A stretch of 64,000 nucleotides of DNA from positions 17,849-81,848 of the forward strand of contig DATERL010000142.1 in NCBI GenBank assembly GCA_035271585.1, given 5' to 3'. The position numbers were made by a program, and so were the translations under genes. The DNA is from Roseimarinus sp035271585. Lineage in GTDB: Bacteria > Bacteroidota > Bacteroidia > Bacteroidales > Prolixibacteraceae. The notes beneath the pieces were generated by a model. It had not been told where the DNA came from and made no database searches. It was given only the letters and a program-made list of their open reading frames with translations. Below, one piece after another: positions 8,955 through 17,841 of the stretch (position 1 is the stretch's first letter; each line of letters starts with the position of its first letter).

Positions 8955-11390
8955 ATGAAAAAACCTTTTATTCTTCTCCTATTCAGTCTTATTTCATTGG
9001 CAAGTTTAGCTCAAAAAGCAACCATTAGCGGCTACATTACCGACAAGGAAAGCCGAGAGCGATTAATTAATGCCAACGTTTACGAAAGCAAGTCCTTGCA
9101 AGGAACAATGGCCAACAATTATGGATTTTACAGTATTTCGCTCCCCAAAGGGAAAGTAACACTCGTTGCTTCGTTTGTGGGGTATCAAGCACAAGAATTT
9201 GAACTCGATTTACAACAAAACATCACCCTTAACATTGAGCTTGAACTACAAAGCGATGAGCTGGGCGAAATAACCATATTGGGCAATCAGACCAATAAAG
9301 TGGAAGAAACCCAAATGAGCATGATTGATTTACCCATTCAAAAATTACAAAATATCCCCACCATTTTGGGCGAGGCCGATGTGCTCAAAGTAATTCAACT
9401 ATTGCCCGGAGTACAAGGTGGCACCGAAGGCACCAGTGGCATTTATGTGCGTGGTGGCGGCCCCGACCAAAACCTTTTTCTGCTCGATGGCGTGCCCGTT
9501 TATAATGCGGGTCACTTACTGGGAATTTTTTCGGTTTTTAACCCCGATGCCCTTCGAACTGTTAAACTTTACAAAGGCGGATTTCCGGCTCGCTTTGGCG
9601 GACGCCTCTCGTCGGTTGTTGATGTGAGCATGAAAGACGGAAACATGCAAAAACTGAAAGGCGACTTCTCCATTGGACTTATTTCGTCGAAGTTAATGCT
9701 CGAAGGCCCCATTGTGAAAGACAAAACCTCTTTCATGATTTCGGGGCGTCGTAGCTATGCCGACATAATTGCCCAACCCATTTTAAAAATACTAAATAAA
9801 AAAAACAAACGAGATGAAATCAACGCTTATGTCTTTTTTCATGATATCAACGCAAAAATAAATCATATTTTTTCGGATCGAAGCAGGCTCTACCTAAGCA
9901 TTTATCATGGCCGCGACAAAGGTAATGCAAGACAAATAACCACCGTTAGAGAAGAAAATGGTAAGGAAATTGAAGTACTCGACAATAAATTTGGACTGGG
10001 TTGGGGAAATACTATTGCATCGTTGCGCTGGAACTACCTAATTTCGCCAAAACTATTCAGCAATACCACTTTGATTTTCAGCAAATATGCATTCAATATT
10101 TTGTCGAACAAGCACCACGAATTATACCAAGAAGATTATTCCAAATCCGATTATTTTAATTATTCATCAGGCATTGACGATATTTCGGCCAAAATCGATT
10201 TCGATTACTTTCCAGCACCTGCTCACGATATAAAATTTGGGGCACAATACATCAGGCATCATTTTACGCCGGGCGTAACCACCTTCAATTTTAAAAACAC
10301 TAAAAATACTTTGGCCGAAAGCGATACCATTTTTGGGAACGACGATGTTTATGCCAACCATTACTCGGCTTACATTGAAGATGATATTACCCTTACTCCC
10401 AATTTAAAAGTAAATGCAGGTTTTCACTTTTCAGCATTTTCGGTCGAAGGAGAAACCTACTTTTCGCCACAACCACGCTTATCGGCAAGGTACAAAATAG
10501 CCCCCGACTTTTCGTTAAAAGCATCGTATTCGCGCATGGTTCAACATGTTCATTTGCTGGCCATGTCGGGCATTGACCTGCCCAGCGACTTATGGGTTCC
10601 GGTAACAAAAAAAATTGCCCCGCCAGTTGCCAATCATTATGCATTGGGCACAGCCATAAAACTATCTCGCCAATTCGATTTAACAATCGAAGGATTTTAT
10701 AAGGACATGAATAACCTGATTGAATACAAAGAAGGCGCCTCGTTCATGAAAAGTAGCACCGATTGGGAAAGCAAAGTTGAAATGGGCAAGGGTTGGTCGT
10801 ACGGAATTGAATTCCTGCTTGAAAAAACCATCGGCAACACAACAGGTTGGATTGGCTACACTTGGTCGAAAACCGAACGTCAATTCGAAAATATCAATTT
10901 TGGCAAAGTATTTCCGGCCAAATACGACCGTCGGCACGATGTTAGCGTGGTGGTGACCCACAAATTCAGCGACCGTATCGACATAAGCGGCACTTGGGTT
11001 TACGGTACAGGTAATGCTGTATCGTTGGCCTTTTCGCACATTCCCATTACAGATATTCCGCAATCAGGACATGGCCATTTTAACAACAATTACGCCTACG
11101 CTTACGAAGGACGAAACAATTACCGTATGCCCAACTACCACCGCATGGATGTAGGCATTAATTTCCACAAACAAAAAAAACGGGGCATCCGAACTTGGAA
11201 TGTTTCGCTATACAATGCCTACAACCGTCGAAATGCTTTCTTTTTGATGTGGATGGAAGAAGATGCCAATGGCGAGCTATATAGTGGCGGCATTGGCGGC
11301 GGTTACGGTAGTGGCAAAAAACAAACCAAGCTTTTCAAAATAGCTTTGCTCCCCATTGTTCCATCAGTATCCTATTCCTTTAAATTCTAA
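8955..11390 (+). CDS. TonB-dependent receptor, array copy 3
   Basis: An 811-residue receptor: signal peptide ending SLAQ, regulatory-like domain (ATISGYITDKES), plug with RGGGPDQN, barrel ending SYSFKF. The first 130 or so residues are nearly identical to copy 4, down to an 83-base identical DNA run, while the barrel resembles copy 2 (HDINAKINHIFSDRSR, ENINFGK, VVVTHKFSDR). Near the C-terminus it carries a glycine-rich insertion (residues about 775-790) not seen in the other copies, probably an external loop. The lipoprotein partner begins 12 bases after the stop codon. Confidence 0.9.
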   Translation: MKKPFILLLFSLISLASLAQKATISGYITDKESRERLINANVYESKSLQGTMANNYGFYSISLPKGKVTLVASFVGYQAQEFELDLQQNITLNIELELQSDELGEITILGNQTNKVEETQMSMIDLPIQKLQNIPTILGEADVLKVIQLLPGVQGGTEGTSGIYVRGGGPDQNLFLLDGVPVYNAGHLLGIFSVFNPDALRTVKLYKGGFPARFGGRLSSVVDVSMKDGNMQKLKGDFSIGLISSKLMLEGPIVKDKTSFMISGRRSYADIIAQPILKILNKKNKRDEINAYVFFHDINAKINHIFSDRSRLYLSIYHGRDKGNARQITTVREENGKEIEVLDNKFGLGWGNTIASLRWNYLISPKLFSNTTLIFSKYAFNILSNKHHELYQEDYSKSDYFNYSSGIDDISAKIDFDYFPAPAHDIKFGAQYIRHHFTPGVTTFNFKNTKNTLAESDTIFGNDDVYANHYSAYIEDDITLTPNLKVNAGFHFSAFSVEGETYFSPQPRLSARYKIAPDFSLKASYSRMVQHVHLLAMSGIDLPSDLWVPVTKKIAPPVANHYALGTAIKLSRQFDLTIEGFYKDMNNLIEYKEGASFMKSSTDWESKVEMGKGWSYGIEFLLEKTIGNTTGWIGYTWSKTERQFENINFGKVFPAKYDRRHDVSVVVTHKFSDRIDISGTWVYGTGNAVSLAFSHIPITDIPQSGHGHFNNNYAYAYEGRNNYRMPNYHRMDVGINFHKQKKRGIRTWNVSLYNAYNRRNAFFLMWMEEDANGELYSGGIGGGYGSGKKQTKLFKIALLPIVPSVSYSFKF

Positions 11391-11402
11391 AACTCCCAAA
11401 CA

Positions 11403-12500
11403 ATGAAATATCCATTCATTACAATTATTGTATTAGCGCTAGTAATCGTATCGTGTATCGACGAAATAAAACTAAACCACGATGTGCTTGAGCCAAAACT
11501 AACGGTTAACACCTTTATTACGCCAGGCGAAGTAATTGTTGTAAACCTGTACCAAAACATTCCACTTAACAACGAATTAAGTACCAAAAGTGTTAAAAAC
11601 GCAAAAGTTGTTTTGTACGAAAATGGAATCGAAAAAGAAGTACTGGAACCACTAATATATCAAAGTTACGGCTATTATAATGAGGAAACACAAACCTACG
11701 AAGCCGATTCCATTTTTAAATACCGTTCAAATGAAACACAAGCAGTTGCTGGTAACACCTATAAAATAACTGTTGAATGTAAAGGATACGAAACGGTCAG
11801 TGCCGAAACCACCCTTCCCCATGTGGTACAAATAAGCGGATTCGACTCAATAACTACTCAAAAAAATAGATATGGCCAAAACTATAGCGAATATAATTAC
11901 AAACTACGATTTACCGACCCTGCCAACGAAACCAACTATTACCGTTTAATTGTTGAACAAAATTACCAAAGAAAATCGTTTATAGTACTGGGAACTGATA
12001 CCATTCGATACATCAATAATAATAATTTGTTCCCTGATTATGTAAATTTATACAGTACCGACCCATTGCTCTCAAACGAAAACAAAGATGCCAACACTTA
12101 CGTTTTTGGTGAACTTGAAAATAGGTATAATATTTTTTCCGACGAAATGATTAATGGCAAACCATACGAAATTGATTTTATAGCCGATTTATTGTCGAAC
12201 AGTAGCGAGGAACTCGACACCGCATCGGGCGAATACATGAAGGTGAAAATTAAACTGCAAAGCCTGAACCACGACATGTACTATTACCTCAAATCAATCG
12301 ATGCACAAAAGTACAGTGATTACATGATGTTTACCGAACCAGTGCCCATCTACTCAAACATCGAAAACGGTTTTGGCGTTTTTTGCGGATATACCTCTTC
12401 GTCGGTCGAAATAACGTACGGCGAATACCCAAAAGAAGGAATAAAATACTACGACTGGGAGGATATTGAACGAATTTTTAACGAATATCGAGAGCAATAG
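11403..12500 (+). CDS. DUF4249 family lipoprotein, partner of receptor copy 3
   Basis: A 365-residue lipoprotein with lipobox IVSC; the mature end is CIDEI rather than CEKEI. Family blocks are present: LTVNTFI, GNTYKITV, KDANTYVFGE, FSDEMINGKPYEI and EPVPIYSNIENG. It shares YQNIPLN, a SIDAQKY stretch and GEYPKEGIKY with partner 2, placing it in the {2,3} subtype. It is followed by a non-coding gap with a hexamer repeat, so transcription of this pair may end there, but no clear terminator is visible. Confidence 0.85.
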   Translation: MKYPFITIIVLALVIVSCIDEIKLNHDVLEPKLTVNTFITPGEVIVVNLYQNIPLNNELSTKSVKNAKVVLYENGIEKEVLEPLIYQSYGYYNEETQTYEADSIFKYRSNETQAVAGNTYKITVECKGYETVSAETTLPHVVQISGFDSITTQKNRYGQNYSEYNYKLRFTDPANETNYYRLIVEQNYQRKSFIVLGTDTIRYINNNNLFPDYVNLYSTDPLLSNENKDANTYVFGELENRYNIFSDEMINGKPYEIDFIADLLSNSSEELDTASGEYMKVKIKLQSLNHDMYYYLKSIDAQKYSDYMMFTEPVPIYSNIENGFGVFCGYTSSSVEITYGEYPKEGIKYYDWEDIERIFNEYREQ

Positions 12501-12519
12501 ATATTAAGGTTGAGACTGA

Positions 12520-12543
12520 GGTTAAGGTTAAGGTTAAGGTTAA
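12520..12543 (+). repeat. Hexamer tandem repeat (GGTTAA)4
   Basis: Four exact copies of GGTTAA follow a degenerate copy (GGTTGAGACTGA) at 12509-12520, just after the stop codon of the third lipoprotein. It is too short and simple for a CRISPR array. Function unknown; replication slippage is the simplest origin. Confidence 0.8.
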
Positions 12544-12787
12544 GACAAGATGAACTATAAATAAAAACAATGGCGGGTAATATAATGCAATAATTCGTTA
12601 CGTTTTTATAACTAAATGAATATAAACAAACTGAAATACTCACATCAATTTATTTAACATACACAACATCAAATTGTTACTATTTGTCTGAATACTCATA
12701 TCTTAAAATCTATTAATCTATTGATAATAATTAGTGAATTTTTAAGTTAAATAACAAAGTAAAACACTTTTTAACACTAGAAACATC

Positions 12788-12800
12788 TACTTTAGCTGCC
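12788..12800 (+). promoter_or_regulatory. Shared upstream box of receptor copy 4 (TTTAGCTGCC)
   Basis: TACTTTAG at 12788-12795 is one base off the TAnnTTTG element, and TTTAGCTGCC at 12791-12800 is identical to the box before copy 3. Sequence similarity to copy 3 continues to the ATG (shared AAACCC and CTCT segments), showing that the duplication included the leader. Confidence 0.4.
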
Positions 12801-12821
12801 CAATACAAACCCCTCTTCACA

Positions 12822-15260
12822 ATGAAAAAAATTTATATTTTTCTTTTATTTATACTTGTTGCATTGACAAGTATTGCCCAAAAAGCAACCATTAGCGGAT
12901 ACATTACCGACAAGGAAAGCCGAGAGCGCTTAATCAATGCCAACGTTTACGAAAGCAAGGCCTTGCAAGGAACAATGGCCAACAACTATGGCTTTTACAG
13001 TATTTCGCTGCCCAAAGGTAAAGTAACACTCGTTGCTTCGTTTGTGGGATACCAAGCGCAAGAATTTGAACTCGATTTACAGGAAAACATCACCCTAAAC
13101 ATTGAGCTTGAACTACAAAGCGATGAGCTGGGCGAAATAACCATATTGGGCAATCAGACCAATAAAGTGGAAGAAACCCAGATGAGCATGATTGATATCC
13201 CCATTCAAAAGCTGCAAAAAATACCGGTCATTATGGGCGAAGCCGATGTATTAAAAGTGATACAGCTTTTACCCGGCGTTCAAGGCGGCACCGAAGGCAC
13301 CAGTGGTATTTATGTGCGTGGTGGCGGCCCCGACCAAAACCTATTTCTGCTCGATGGCGTACCCGTTTACAATGCCAGCCACTTACTGGGTTTCTTTTCG
13401 GTTTTTAACCCCGATGCCATTAAAACCGTAAAACTTTACAAGGGCGGTTTTCCTTCGAGATTTGGCGGCCGCTTGTCGTCGGTTGTCGATATTAGCATGA
13501 AAGATGGTAACATGCAGGAATTTAAAGGCGATGTTTCGATTGGACTTATTTCGTCAAAGCTTTTGCTCGAGGGTCCAATTGTTAAAGACAAAACCTCGTT
13601 TATGGTTTCGGCACGGCGAACTTACCTCGATGTAATGGCCAAACCAATTATTGCTCTTATCAATAAAATTGAGGGAACCGACATGGAGGCCGGTGCATTT
13701 TTTCACGATTACAACCTGAAAGTAAACCATATTTTCAACAGCAAAAGCCGCTTGTATTTAAGTGGGTATTTTGGAAAAGATAAAGGTTTTATCGGATACG
13801 AATCAAACTCGAGCCAAAGCGATGATAAAAACAACCTCATACAATATAAGTACAACGACGAAACCAGTATAAAATGGGGCAACACCATTGGTTCGGCCCG
13901 CTGGAACTACTTGCTTTCGCCTAAGCTTTTCAGCAATACAACGGTAACCTACAGCAAATACCTGTTTGATGTAGGCTCAAATTTCACCGAAAAAAACTTA
14001 ACTAAAAACATCCAAAAAAGCGATATTTTCAGAAATTATTCAGGCATTGAAGACATTACCGCAAAAATCGATTTTGACTATTATGCCACCCCACGGCATT
14101 CGATAAAATTTGGTACGGCCTATACGCATCATCACTTTACCCCCGATGCCACCCGCATTCAAATTGAATCGGTTACACTCGACGACAGCACCGGCATTAA
14201 TCGCGACTACACCGACAACGACATCAACGCCCACGAACTATCAAGCTATATAGAAGATGAAATTTCGATAAGCCCACGCTTAAATTTGAATGCCGGCTTG
14301 CATCTTTCGGTTTTTAGTGTTCAGAACGAAACCTTTGTCAGGCCACAACCCCGAATTTCGCTAAGGTTCAAAGCACTCGAAAACTGGGCATTAAAAGGTT
14401 CATACACGCGCATGGCACAACATGTTCATTTACTTACCTCATCGGGAATTAGTATGCCCACCGACCTTTGGGTACCGGTAACCAAAAACTTTGCGCCGCC
14501 TATTTCCGATCAGTTTGCTTTGGGTACAGCAATCAACTTTAGGCACGGTATTAATTTAACCCTTGAAGGTTTCTACAAAACCATGACCAACCTGATTGAA
14601 TACAAAGAAGGCGCATCGTTTATGGGCAACGACACCAATTGGGAAGAAAAAGTTGAAAAAGGAATTGGCTGGTCGTATGGGCTTGAAGTAATGCTCGAAA
14701 AAACCATTGGCAAAACTACAGGATGGATTGGCTACACCTGGGCAAAAACCGAACGCCAATTCGACAACCTTAACTTTGGCAATGCCTTCCCTGCCAAATA
14801 CGACCGCCGGCACGACGTTAGCATTGCTTTCACCCATCAATTAAGTGACCGTATCGACTTTGGCGGTACCTGGGTTTATGGCACCGGCAACGCTTTAACA
14901 TTAGCTGTTATGGAATTTCCAAGTATGGAAATCCCCTACTCCAATAACTATTACAGTAAAATGAACCTGAAAGACTACGGTGGTCGAAACAACTATCGTA
15001 TGCCTGCATACCACCGCTTAGATTTGGGTATTAACCTGCACAAAAAAATGAAACGCGGAACACGCACCTGGAGTTTCTCAATTTACAACGTTTACAACAA
15101 CATGAATCCATTTATGCTACAATGGGGAATGAAATATGGCGATTATATCACCAATAGCGTAACCGGCGAGCAAGTACTCAAAGGCGATCCGGAGGTAATA
15201 CTGAATAAATTCAGCTTGTTCCCATTAATTCCGTCAATTTCGTATTCATTTAAATTTTAA
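12822..15260 (+). CDS. TonB-dependent receptor, array copy 4 (mosaic)
   Basis: An 812-residue receptor with signal peptide ending SIAQ, regulatory-like domain, plug with RGGGPDQN, barrel and terminal SYSFKF. It is a mosaic. Residues 20 to about 130 match copy 3 almost exactly. From the plug onward (NASHL, FNPDAIKT, GGFPSRFGG) and through the barrel (HDYNLKVNHIFN, SGYFGKDKG, ISMPTDLW, DNLNFGN, PSISYSFKF) it matches copy 1. The switch falls in the invariant plug region at roughly 13,270-13,400. Its lipoprotein partner begins 12 bases after the stop. Confidence 0.9.
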   Translation: MKKIYIFLLFILVALTSIAQKATISGYITDKESRERLINANVYESKALQGTMANNYGFYSISLPKGKVTLVASFVGYQAQEFELDLQENITLNIELELQSDELGEITILGNQTNKVEETQMSMIDIPIQKLQKIPVIMGEADVLKVIQLLPGVQGGTEGTSGIYVRGGGPDQNLFLLDGVPVYNASHLLGFFSVFNPDAIKTVKLYKGGFPSRFGGRLSSVVDISMKDGNMQEFKGDVSIGLISSKLLLEGPIVKDKTSFMVSARRTYLDVMAKPIIALINKIEGTDMEAGAFFHDYNLKVNHIFNSKSRLYLSGYFGKDKGFIGYESNSSQSDDKNNLIQYKYNDETSIKWGNTIGSARWNYLLSPKLFSNTTVTYSKYLFDVGSNFTEKNLTKNIQKSDIFRNYSGIEDITAKIDFDYYATPRHSIKFGTAYTHHHFTPDATRIQIESVTLDDSTGINRDYTDNDINAHELSSYIEDEISISPRLNLNAGLHLSVFSVQNETFVRPQPRISLRFKALENWALKGSYTRMAQHVHLLTSSGISMPTDLWVPVTKNFAPPISDQFALGTAINFRHGINLTLEGFYKTMTNLIEYKEGASFMGNDTNWEEKVEKGIGWSYGLEVMLEKTIGKTTGWIGYTWAKTERQFDNLNFGNAFPAKYDRRHDVSIAFTHQLSDRIDFGGTWVYGTGNALTLAVMEFPSMEIPYSNNYYSKMNLKDYGGRNNYRMPAYHRLDLGINLHKKMKRGTRTWSFSIYNVYNNMNPFMLQWGMKYGDYITNSVTGEQVLKGDPEVILNKFSLFPLIPSISYSFKF

Positions 15261-15272
15261 ATCCCATTCAAA

Positions 15273-16379
15273 ATGAAAACCATGAAAACAAAAATATTTA
15301 ATCATAATCTCTACATTTTTGCCGCAATACTAATCATTGGAACTGCTTGCCAGGAAGAGATTAAGTTTAAGTCCAATCAAATATCGTCAAAAATGGTGGT
15401 AAACAGTTTTATTGAACCCGACAGTCTAATTAAAGTATTAATTGCGGGCAGTAAACCTATTCCGGGGGTTATATCCAATTTTAACTGGATCGATAATGCC
15501 ACGGTAAAACTATTTGTCGATGGCGAGGAAAAAGAAACACTAACTACTTACACCACAAACACTAACAGCAACAGAGATTACAGTTTTAATTACAACGATA
15601 CAGAAAGTAATACCACCATTGGTTATTGTTCAAGCCTTAAAGCCGAAGTAGGAAAAACCTACAAACTAGAAATCACTCACCCCGATTATGACAACTCAAC
15701 TTGTGAAACTTATATACCACAAGCTATTGAAATTATTTCGGTTGACACAGCTACCATCGATTATAGAAATAACTGGGATTACGATCGGCAACAATTAAAA
15801 GTAGCCTTAAAATTTAAAGACCCGGCCAACGAAGTGAACTATTATCGTTTGATTGCACACCTAACGCAAGGTATCTACATAGAAAAATATTACGACAAAA
15901 CCGTAATCGATTCGTTTGTTAATGTTAGAGAAAGCTATATTAGCATAAAGGATCCCGTAATTACTCCGGAACAAGAAAATGCCAACGATTTTTTATTCGA
16001 AACACCGGGAAATCCCTACAACGTTTTTACGGATGAGCTGATTGATGGTCGCGAATATACGGTGAACTTTGAAATCACGATCCCTAATTTTTATCGAAAC
16101 GAAAAAATTGATTATCTGTCGAAAGGCGAATTCTATCAAGTAAAATTTTTGTTGCAAACACTGCCCCGCGAAACTTACCTTTTCTTAAAATCGTCGTACG
16201 ATCATCATTACTACGATGGTGACCTTTTTGCAGAGCCGGTACAGGTTTTCAGCAATATTGAAAATGGCTTGGGTATTTTTGGTGGTCAATCAAACTCAGT
16301 AATCAATATTTCGAAAGGAACGTATCCGATGGACAATATTGACTACCGAGATAATTATTACTATAATTACGGAAATTGA
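15273..16379 (+). CDS. DUF4249 family lipoprotein, partner of receptor copy 4
   Basis: A 368-residue lipoprotein with lipobox GTAC and mature end CQEEI. The first ATG gives MKTMKTK; the second ATG (15282) would also work. It shares SKPIPG, WIDNATVKL, ANDFLFETP and EPVQVFSNIENG with partner 1, placing it in the {1,4} subtype even though the N-terminus of its receptor resembles copy 3. The partner therefore follows the receptor barrel, not the plug-side N-terminus, which fits contact between lipoprotein and barrel loops (inference). Confidence 0.85.
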   Translation: MKTMKTKIFNHNLYIFAAILIIGTACQEEIKFKSNQISSKMVVNSFIEPDSLIKVLIAGSKPIPGVISNFNWIDNATVKLFVDGEEKETLTTYTTNTNSNRDYSFNYNDTESNTTIGYCSSLKAEVGKTYKLEITHPDYDNSTCETYIPQAIEIISVDTATIDYRNNWDYDRQQLKVALKFKDPANEVNYYRLIAHLTQGIYIEKYYDKTVIDSFVNVRESYISIKDPVITPEQENANDFLFETPGNPYNVFTDELIDGREYTVNFEITIPNFYRNEKIDYLSKGEFYQVKFLLQTLPRETYLFLKSSYDHHYYDGDLFAEPVQVFSNIENGLGIFGGQSNSVINISKGTYPMDNIDYRDNYYYNYGN

Positions 16380-16705
16380 TATTACAACAAATTGTTAGTC
16401 CCGGTAGTTTTCGGGATTAGACATTCGGATTAAAACAGAACATACTGATTATTAATAATATAGCTGTTTTCACACACAACTTGTAATACACTAATCATCA
16501 GACATAAAAAAAAATACAACAAACTATTAATTTTAAACAAACCCTACTAATTAAGTAATAAAAAGGCTTTCGTTTATTGAAATAAACCATCTATATCGTC
16601 TCGCAAATATGATTAGTTGCGGAATGCGGGGTACTTTCCTGTCGAAAAACACCGAGGCTGATGCGGGCTGTAAACCTTAATTATCAGCACCGAGACCGCA
16701 ATTAA
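16380..16705 (+). other. Non-coding gap after the receptor array
   Basis: No convincing gene is present. A hairpin lies near the left end (16396-16419). The right part, about 16615-16700, is clearly richer in G and C than the AT-rich sequence on both sides and has no reading frame; it could be a decayed gene fragment or a structured element. Confidence 0.5.
16396..16419. other. Hairpin after the last DUF4249 gene
   Basis: TAGTCCCG pairs with CGGGATTA over 8 base pairs (one G-T) around an 8-base loop, 17 bases after the stop codon at 16379. There is no T run, so it is not a standard intrinsic terminator; it may protect the mRNA 3' end. Confidence 0.4.
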
Positions 16706-17392
16706 TTATATTTTGCTGTTAGTAGCCGTTATTTGTTTTTCATTCAAATAACCAAGTGTTACTAAGTCGTTTAAGTTTTTTGTTAAATATGTTTTTCCAT
16801 TTGAAATTACATAAAGATCATCACAAATGTCGATTACATGCTCATATAAGTGGTCAGTAATTATTACTCCTTTATTTTTCTTTTCTTTATTTATTATCTT
16901 TTTAAAAATGTCCACATGTACAGGCATTATCTGCGAAAATGGTTCATCAAGCATACAAAACTTTGTCTTTGAAGCAAGAATAATGTATACCTCTATTATC
17001 CTGTGTTCTCCCCCTGATAGATTTTTTAGTCTAAAATTGTAGTATTTTTTAAAGTCAGGGAATAAATCAATAAACTCGCTAAAATCAAGATTGAAATCAT
17101 TAAAAATCCTTTTGATTTTTAAGCTATTAGGTACAAAACTAAATTGGGGTAAATATCTAAATATTTCTGGATTATTATAACCATTAAAAATTGTTTCTCC
17201 GTTGATTCTTACAGATTTATTATTTGTTTTTAGTTCTCCATAAATTATATTCATTAAACAAGTTTTACCAGTCCCATTTCGTCCAAGAATCCCCATAGTT
17301 TTTCCTGTCTCATTCTTGAGATAAACATCTTGTAATACTCTTTTTGTACCAAATTCAAGAATTATACTATCAACTTCGAGGGAGTGTGTCAT
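16706..17392 (-). CDS. ABC transporter ATP-binding protein
   Basis: A 228-residue nucleotide-binding subunit. Visible motifs: Walker A GRNGTGKT near residue 36, Q-loop in YLPQFSF, signature LSGGE near 125, Walker B FCMLDEP near 147 and the H-loop His in TDHLYEH near 180. It overlaps the upstream membrane-protein gene by 23 bases, so the two are translated together. Codon use (many TTT, ATA, AAA) and base composition are more AT-rich than the flanking genes, suggesting recent acquisition. Substrate unknown; the tiny membrane partner fits an unusual export or immunity unit better than a nutrient importer, but this is speculative. Confidence 0.85.
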   Translation of the reverse strand: MTHSLEVDSIILEFGTKRVLQDVYLKNETGKTMGILGRNGTGKTCLMNIIYGELKTNNKSVRINGETIFNGYNNPEIFRYLPQFSFVPNSLKIKRIFNDFNLDFSEFIDLFPDFKKYYNFRLKNLSGGEHRIIEVYIILASKTKFCMLDEPFSQIMPVHVDIFKKIINKEKKNKGVIITDHLYEHVIDICDDLYVISNGKTYLTKNLNDLVTLGYLNEKQITATNSKI

Positions 17393-17699
17393 GAATTTTT
17401 ATCGCTAAAATGATCATTGATATAAAAAAAACAAGGAAATCAAATATTAAAGTCGGAAGCCACAATTTAATTTTTGACAAACCTAAATTTTTATAATAAT
17501 AAAATTGATTATTTTTGTAACTATTTGTCGCATAAACAATAATCGCGAGTGTAAAAATCTTAAACCAAAAAAACACTTGAATCATATGGATGCCATTTTT
17601 GCCATATCCATATAACAGTCCTAGACAAATTAACGTAATCGCACAACTCGTAAAAGCATATGATTTATAGAAAAAAAGTATAAGACGAAGCTGTTTCAT
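17370..17699 (-). CDS. Small membrane protein, likely partner of the ABC ATPase
   Basis: A 109-residue protein with three hydrophobic segments (about residues 15-32, 42-58 and 82-102) and Lys/Tyr-rich linkers. It is translationally coupled to the ABC ATPase gene by a 23-base overlap. At 109 residues it is far shorter than a normal ABC permease (usually over 200), so it may be a reduced permease, an accessory subunit or a truncated gene. I do not recognise the family. Low GC matches its partner. Confidence 0.65.
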   Translation of the reverse strand: MKQLRLILFFYKSYAFTSCAITLICLGLLYGYGKNGIHMIQVFFWFKIFTLAIIVYATNSYKNNQFYYYKNLGLSKIKLWLPTLIFDFLVFFISMIILAIKIHDTLPRS

Positions 17700-17841
17700 A
17701 TAGAACTATTTAACGGGAAAATGTATTTTTAATTATCTGCACATTTAATTATCTATTGAAAAAATCACAGATGCACTGACTCAAGCTCATAATGGCTACT
17801 ATCAACATGTTATTAAATGGAATTAACTTTCATTAAAACAT

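Larger units (their letters stand above)
12501..12821 (+). other. Non-coding gap between array pairs 3 and 4
   Basis: No reading frame here looks like a gene. The gap holds the GGTTAA hexamer run at 12520-12543, a long AT-rich stretch and, at its end, the box shared with the copy 3 upstream region. No terminator hairpin was seen. Confidence 0.6.
1692..16379 (+). repeat. Four-fold tandem array of receptor/DUF4249 gene pairs
   Basis: Four units of about 3.5 kb each hold a TonB-dependent receptor followed 11-12 bases later by a DUF4249 lipoprotein gene. The plug segment around GEADVLK and RGGGPDQN is nearly invariant in all four receptors, while outer loops and lipoproteins diverge. Receptors 3 and 4 share an 83-base identical run (9231-9313 and 13098-13180). 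The array arose by tandem duplication with later recombination. No mobile element borders it. Confidence 0.9.

Noticed and set aside
10680..11063. 127-codon minus-strand frame inside receptor copy 3
   Set aside because: Antisense shadow of a conserved barrel segment; similar shadows appear at the same place in copies 1 and 4.
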